Assembly (NCBI GenBank): GCA_902768105.1
Contig: CACXJZ010000003.1
Coordinates: forward strand, 1-64,000
DNA: 64,000 nucleotides
Source of the DNA: an uncultured Prevotellaceae bacterium
GTDB lineage: Bacteria; Bacteroidota; Bacteroidia; Bacteroidales; Bacteroidaceae
Direction: 5' to 3'
How positions within the stretch are numbered: position 1 is the stretch's first letter; every line of letters starts with the position of its first letter. A program made the position numbers and the translations under genes. Below the pieces are notes generated by a model. It saw only the letters and a list, made by a program, of their open reading frames with translations, searched no databases and was not told the DNA's origin. Below are positions 60,181 to 64,000 of this stretch, in pieces.

Positions 60181-61989
60181 ATGGAAAATCATATAGGAAA
60201 CATCGCAAGACCGAAGTGGCTCGACCGCCTGCACGAGTGGCGCACACAGCATGTCAGCGAACGGATGTTCATCATCATCCTCGCCTTGCTGGTGGGCTTC
60301 TTTGCGGCTGTGGCGGCATGGGTGCTTCACTCGATGATCAACCAGATATCAGCGTTGCTGACAGGACAGGTGGATTATACCGGGGCCAACTGGCTCTATC
60401 TGGTGCTGCCTGTCGTGGGCATCTACCTGACGTCGCTCTTCGTGCGCTATATCGTGCGTGACGACATCTCACATGGCATCACGCGCATCCTCTATGCCAT
60501 CAGCGCGAAGAAGAGCCGACTGAGGGCTCATAACACGTGGTCGAGCGTCGTGTCGTCAGCCATCACCATCGCATTTGGTGGTTCAGTGGGTGCCGAGGCG
60601 CCTATCGTGCTGACAGGTAGTGCCATTGGCTCAAACCTCGGACGTGTGCTGCGACTGGACAGTCGTACGCTGATGCTCCTCATTGGCTGTGGTGCTGCAG
60701 GTGCCATCGCTGGCATCTTCAAGGCTCCCATTGCCGGACTGGTGTTCACGCTCGAGGTGCTGATGATCGACCTGACGATGGCTTCATTGCTGCCTATCCT
60801 CGTGTCGTGCGTGACAGCCACGTGCTTCACGTATATCTTCAGTGGCGACAACACGCTCTTCACCTTCCAGATCGACTCTGACTGGACGGTACAGCGCGTG
60901 CCTGCCACCATCCTGCTGGGGGTGTTCTGCGGACTGGTGAGCCTGTACTTCATCCGCACGATGACGGCCACAGAGGGGATGTTTGCACGCTTCAAGGACA
61001 AGCCTTACGTCAGACTGGCTATTGGCGGCGTGATGCTGAGCCTGCTCATCTTCCTCTTCCCAAGCCTCTATGGTGAGGGCTATGGGGCCATCAGCCTGCT
61101 GCTGAACGGACGTACGGAGGCCGACTGGAACCAGATACTTGATGGCTCGCTGTTCTATGGTCGCAGCGAGTGGCTCATCGCTTATCTGTCGCTGGTGCTG
61201 CTGACGAAGGTGTTTGCCACGAGTGCCACGAATGGTGCGGGTGGCGTGGGTGGTACGTTCGCTCCGAGCCTGTTCATAGGCTGCTTTGCGGGCTTCCTCT
61301 TTGCCAGGGTGTGGAACGCGAACGGCATCGGCGTCTATGTGCCTGAGAAGAATTTCGCGCTCCTGGGCATGGCAGGTGTGATGTCGGGCGTGATGCATGC
61401 TCCCTTGACGGGCATCTTCCTCATTGCAGAGATCACGAGCGGCTACAACCTCTTCATGCCACTGATGATCACCTCCGTATGTGCGTACCTGACCATCATC
61501 ATCTTCGAGCCCCACAGCATCTATGGCATGCGACTGGCCAAGCAGGGACAGCTCATCACCCACCATACCGACCACGCCGTGCTGACGCTGATGAGCCTCG
61601 ATTCGGTCATTGATAATGACTACATGGCTGTTGACCCTGACATGGAACTGGGACAGATTGTCCATAAGATCTCACGCAGTCATAACAGTCAGCTGCCGGT
61701 ACTCGACGCTGCAGGCACACTGCTGGGGGAGATTGACATCCGTCGCATACGTAACGTCGTCTTCCGCATTGAGCTCTATCACCATTTCTCTGCGACCCAG
61801 CTGATGACGCAGCCGGCAGCCATCCTCCAGGACTCGCAGTCCATGGCTGAGGTGATGAAGACGTTCGACAAGACAGGGGCCGACTGGCTGCCTGTGCTGG
61901 ATGGTGAGAAGCACCTGAAGGGCTACATCGCCCGCCAGCGTCTGTATGGCATGTATCGTAAGATGGTGGCTGACATGAGCCAGGATTAG
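60181..61989 (+). CDS. ClC family chloride channel or antiporter with CBS domains
   Basis: A 602-residue membrane protein. The ClC motif GGSVGAEAPIVLTG carries the gating glutamate at residue 139 (E. coli has GREGP). The second motif is GAAGAIAGIFKAPIAGLVFT and the third GAGGVGGTFAPSLFIG. The C-terminal 150 residues hold two CBS domains (YMAVDPDMELGQIVHKISRS, QSMAEVMKTFDKTGADWLPV), which usually bind adenine nucleotides. Antiporter or channel is not decided by sequence. The gating glutamate being kept favours H+/Cl- exchange. Confidence 0.92.
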   Translation: MENHIGNIARPKWLDRLHEWRTQHVSERMFIIILALLVGFFAAVAAWVLHSMINQISALLTGQVDYTGANWLYLVLPVVGIYLTSLFVRYIVRDDISHGITRILYAISAKKSRLRAHNTWSSVVSSAITIAFGGSVGAEAPIVLTGSAIGSNLGRVLRLDSRTLMLLIGCGAAGAIAGIFKAPIAGLVFTLEVLMIDLTMASLLPILVSCVTATCFTYIFSGDNTLFTFQIDSDWTVQRVPATILLGVFCGLVSLYFIRTMTATEGMFARFKDKPYVRLAIGGVMLSLLIFLFPSLYGEGYGAISLLLNGRTEADWNQILDGSLFYGRSEWLIAYLSLVLLTKVFATSATNGAGGVGGTFAPSLFIGCFAGFLFARVWNANGIGVYVPEKNFALLGMAGVMSGVMHAPLTGIFLIAEITSGYNLFMPLMITSVCAYLTIIIFEPHSIYGMRLAKQGQLITHHTDHAVLTLMSLDSVIDNDYMAVDPDMELGQIVHKISRSHNSQLPVLDAAGTLLGEIDIRRIRNVVFRIELYHHFSATQLMTQPAAILQDSQSMAEVMKTFDKTGADWLPVLDGEKHLKGYIARQRLYGMYRKMVADMSQD

Positions 61990-62027
61990 TTGACGGTTGA
62001 CAGTTTACAGTTTACGTTTATAGTTGT

Positions 62028-63056
62028 ATGAAGAAGGATGATTTACGTATCGTGTTCATGGGCACGCCTGAGTTTGCAGTGCCTACGTTGAAGGCCATGG
62101 TTGACAATGGCTATAACGTCGTGGCTGTGGTGACGCAGCCCGACAAACCTGTGGGACGTCATGGCAGTGTGCTGCAGCCCTCGCAGGTGAAGCAATACGC
62201 TGTGGAGCACGGTTTACCCGTGCTCCAGCCAGAGAAGATGAAGGACCCTGCGTTTGTGGAGACGCTGCGCAGCTACCACGCAAACCTGCAGGTGGTGGTG
62301 GCCTTCCGCATGCTGCCTGAGGTGGTGTGGGACATGCCTGAGTATGGCACGTTCAACGTCCATGCAGCGCTGTTGCCACAGTATCGTGGTGCTGCTCCCA
62401 TCAACTGGGCCATTATCAATGGTGAGCGTCTGACGGGTGTCACGACGTTCTTCCTCGACCACGACATCGACACAGGACGCATCATCCTGCAGAAGCCTTT
62501 CCCCATTCCTGACGATGCTGACGTGGAGTATGTCTATAATGGACTCATGCAGCTGGGTGCCGACATCTGTCTGGAGACGCTCGAGGCCATCATCGCAGCC
62601 AATGGTCATCCAGCCACCATTGCACAGACAGACTCTTCCCTCAGCCCTCAAGCAGATTCTTCACTCTTCACTCTTCACTCTTCACTAAATCCCGCCCTCA
62701 GCCCTCAAGCAGATTCTTCACTCTTCACTCTTCACTCTTCACTAAAACCCGCCCCCAAGCTCTTCAAGGAGAACTGCCGCATCGACTGGTCACAGGACGC
62801 AGAGCGCATACGTAACTTCATCCGGGGTCTGTCACCTGTCCCTGGCGCATGGACCATGCTGGTGGCTCCTGACGGCAAGGAGACGATGCTGAAGATCTAC
62901 AAGGCACACGTGGGAACGTCCTCGAAGCTGGTGTTCTCTGCCGGTGGAGGGTCCTCACTGGCCATCGACGAGCTGCAGCTGGCGGGCAAGAAACGCATGC
63001 AGGCAGCCGACTTCATGAACGGTATGAAAGATTTTGAAAAATATTCTGTACATTAA
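62028..63056 (+). CDS. fmt: Methionyl-tRNA formyltransferase
   Basis: Formylates the initiator methionyl-tRNA. The 342-residue protein has the N-terminal formyltransferase domain (RIVFMGTPEFAVPTLKAMVD, PDKPVGRHGSVLQPS), the catalytic region FNVHAALLPQYRGAAPINWA and DHDIDTGRIIL. The C-terminal tRNA-binding domain begins after FKENCRIDWSQDAERIRNFI. It is about 25 residues longer than the E. coli enzyme because of a 38-residue double repeat (two copies of LSPQADSSLFTLHSSLNPA) at 62640-62753 in the linker. No clear promoter precedes it; it probably reads through from the ClC gene. Confidence 0.94.
   Translation: MKKDDLRIVFMGTPEFAVPTLKAMVDNGYNVVAVVTQPDKPVGRHGSVLQPSQVKQYAVEHGLPVLQPEKMKDPAFVETLRSYHANLQVVVAFRMLPEVVWDMPEYGTFNVHAALLPQYRGAAPINWAIINGERLTGVTTFFLDHDIDTGRIILQKPFPIPDDADVEYVYNGLMQLGADICLETLEAIIAANGHPATIAQTDSSLSPQADSSLFTLHSSLNPALSPQADSSLFTLHSSLKPAPKLFKENCRIDWSQDAERIRNFIRGLSPVPGAWTMLVAPDGKETMLKIYKAHVGTSSKLVFSAGGGSSLAIDELQLAGKKRMQAADFMNGMKDFEKYSVH
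62640..62753 (+). repeat. 57-bp tandem duplication containing TTCACTC heptamers, inside fmt
   Basis: Two in-frame 57-bp copies (62640-62696, 62697-62753), each 19 codons, differing at one or two positions near the end. Each holds about four TTCACTC heptamers. The 31-bp stretch starting attcttcactc is identical to that upstream of menA at 2804-2834. The insert stays in frame and lies in the flexible interdomain linker, so it should be tolerated. Confidence 0.85.
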
Positions 63057-63093
63057 TATAATAAATAGGGTAGGGTGAACGTTGTATAAGTAA

Positions 63094-63246
63094 ATGATAA
63101 CAAATAGATTGCCTATGAAGATTTTTACTTCCGACGTTATGAACCAACCCAGTGAGCAAACCCTGAGACTGATCAAGCAGATCGCACACACCTATCGTGT
63201 GGCAAAGATAGCCAATGGCTCGTCTGTTTCCTATTGTCTCAACTAA
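63094..63246 (+). CDS. Small unannotated ORF between fmt and rpe
   Basis: A 50-residue frame (MITNRLPMKIFTSDVMNQPS...YRVAKIANGSSVSYCLN). The core starting at MNQPSEQTLRLIKQIAHTYR looks like a short amphipathic helix followed by a beta-like end. A shorter start is possible at 63115. It ends 12 bp before rpe, with fmt 37 bp upstream, so it would be in an fmt-rpe operon. No family is recognised. Codon quality and tight spacing argue for coding, but there is no direct proof. Confidence 0.5.
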   Translation: MITNRLPMKIFTSDVMNQPSEQTLRLIKQIAHTYRVAKIANGSSVSYCLN

Positions 63247-63258
63247 TTTCTGGACGTT

Positions 63259-63906
63259 ATGACCAAAGTTTCTCCTTCGTTGCTCGCAGCCGACTTCCTG
63301 CATCTGGAAAACGACCTGCAGATGATTAACCGCAGTGAGGCCGACTGGCTTCATCTTGATGTGATGGATGGCGTGTTTGTTCCCAACATCTCATTTGGCT
63401 TCCCTGTGCTTGAGTATGTGGCTAAGGCCTGCACCAAGCCCTTGGATGTGCACCTGATGATTGTGCAGCCAGAGCGTTATATCAAGCAGACAGCTAAGCT
63501 GGGGGCTATGATGATGAACGTGCACTACGAGGCATGCACCCATCTGCATCGTACCGTACAGGAGATCCACGATGCCGGCATGAAGGCTGGCGTGACGCTC
63601 AATCCCTCAACGCCTGTCAGCCAGCTCGAGGATATCATCAAGGATGTCGATATGGTGCTGCTGATGAGCGTGAACCCGGGCTTTGGCGGACAGAAGTTCA
63701 TCACCAACACCCTCGACAAGGTGAAGCGACTGCGTCAGCTGATCACAGAGCACGACAGCCATGCGCTGATTGAGGTCGATGGTGGCGTGGATGCACAGAC
63801 AGCACCCCTGCTGGTCACAGCAGGCGTTGACGTGCTGGTCAGCGGCAGCTATGTGTTCAAGAGTCCTACGCCCGAAGAGGTTATCCGCAACTTACGAAAT
63901 CTGTAA
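63259..63906 (+). CDS. rpe: Ribulose-phosphate 3-epimerase
   Basis: Interconverts ribulose-5-phosphate and xylulose-5-phosphate in the pentose phosphate pathway. The 215-residue TIM barrel has KVSPSLLAADFLHLENDLQM, HLDVMDGVFVPNISFG with the metal-ligand His and Asp, VHLMIVQPERYI, MSVNPGFGGQKF and EVDGGVDAQTAPLLVTAGVD. It is the last gene of the plus-strand run fmt-small ORF-rpe. Confidence 0.96.
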   Translation: MTKVSPSLLAADFLHLENDLQMINRSEADWLHLDVMDGVFVPNISFGFPVLEYVAKACTKPLDVHLMIVQPERYIKQTAKLGAMMMNVHYEACTHLHRTVQEIHDAGMKAGVTLNPSTPVSQLEDIIKDVDMVLLMSVNPGFGGQKFITNTLDKVKRLRQLITEHDSHALIEVDGGVDAQTAPLLVTAGVDVLVSGSYVFKSPTPEEVIRNLRNL

Positions 63907-63910
63907 ACTA

Positions 63911-64000
63911 TCACGCGCACACGTTCAGCATGATGTTGTGCTCCTTCGCCATGCGACGCATGTTCATCAGGGCATAGCGCATACGACCCAGGGCGGTGTT
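63911..64000 (-). CDS. C-terminal end of a sigma-factor-like protein (partial)
   Basis: The last 29 residues of a minus-strand gene cut by the right edge. The sequence NTALGRMRYALMNMRRMAKE resembles the end of the region-4 helix of Bacteroidota sigma-70/ECF-like proteins, where xxALGRMRYAL is common. The stop is only 5 bp from the convergent rpe stop. The assignment rests on a short tail and is tentative. Confidence 0.55.
   Translation of the reverse strand, partial: NTALGRMRYALMNMRRMAKEHNIMLNVCA

Overview
This window is chromosomal DNA from a member of the Bacteroidota, most likely a Prevotella-type (Prevotellaceae) organism. The main evidence is the promoter style: almost every transcription unit has a TAnnTTTG -7 box, often with TTTG 18-20 bases upstream, and Shine-Dalgarno sequences are rare. 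The gene content agrees: Porin_10-type beta-barrel, DUF4468, DUF1573 and DUF4293 proteins, a Bacteroidota-type omega subunit, BamD with a lipoprotein signal, a six-gene Na+-NQR operon, and an S9 dipeptidyl peptidase. The species cannot be settled by reading alone. No tRNA, rRNA, CRISPR array, transposase or prophage gene was seen.

Layout. Positions 1-19.7 kb are housekeeping genes: an ABC-F ATPase cut by the left edge, an RluA-type pseudouridine synthase, an HD hydrolase, menA, an outer-membrane porin operon, uvrB, the bamD-rpoZ-DUF4293 operon, an MFS transporter, an S9 peptidase, DUF1846, DUF1573, aspS and a small histone-H1-like winged-helix protein. From 20.0 to 33.8 kb lies a surface-glycan locus with nine glycosyltransferase-like genes, one GT32, a hexapeptide acyltransferase, a GtrA-type membrane protein and a GINT1-like beta-propeller protein. 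It has no recognisable Wzx/Wzy or initiating transferase. The genes sit in alternating orientations, with tail-to-tail overlaps and a divergent promoter block repeated three times. From 34.1 kb come rnpB (RNase P RNA), a YihY-like membrane protein touching its 3' end, and a very large TamB-like protein.

Positions 40.4-47.6 kb hold nqrABCDEF, followed without a gap by an exported protein of unknown function and an orphan substrate-binding lipoprotein. Then come xth with a small lipoprotein, a ScpB-like methylmalonyl-CoA decarboxylase, ribH with a TPR protein, recF with DUF721, and a four-gene minus-strand operon (M3 peptidase, dCMP deaminase, S41 protease, 5-formyl-THF cyclo-ligase). The end holds a threonylcarbamoyl-AMP synthase, a TPR sensor kinase, a ClC-type channel, fmt, a small unannotated ORF, rpe and the tail of a sigma-factor-like gene.

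The most unusual material is non-coding or repeat-derived. A 160-bp element with three 22-bp hairpin units occurs twice in opposite orientation (881-1040 and 33851-34010). Overlapping face-to-face promoters are duplicated inside the glycan locus. A family of 7-bp (TTCACTC) repeats appears upstream of menA and also, in frame, inside fmt and recF. GC-rich palindromic inserts interrupt other conserved proteins. The tamB reading frame has no normal start codon before its membrane anchor. Readings rest on visual inspection and translated motifs; no database search was made.
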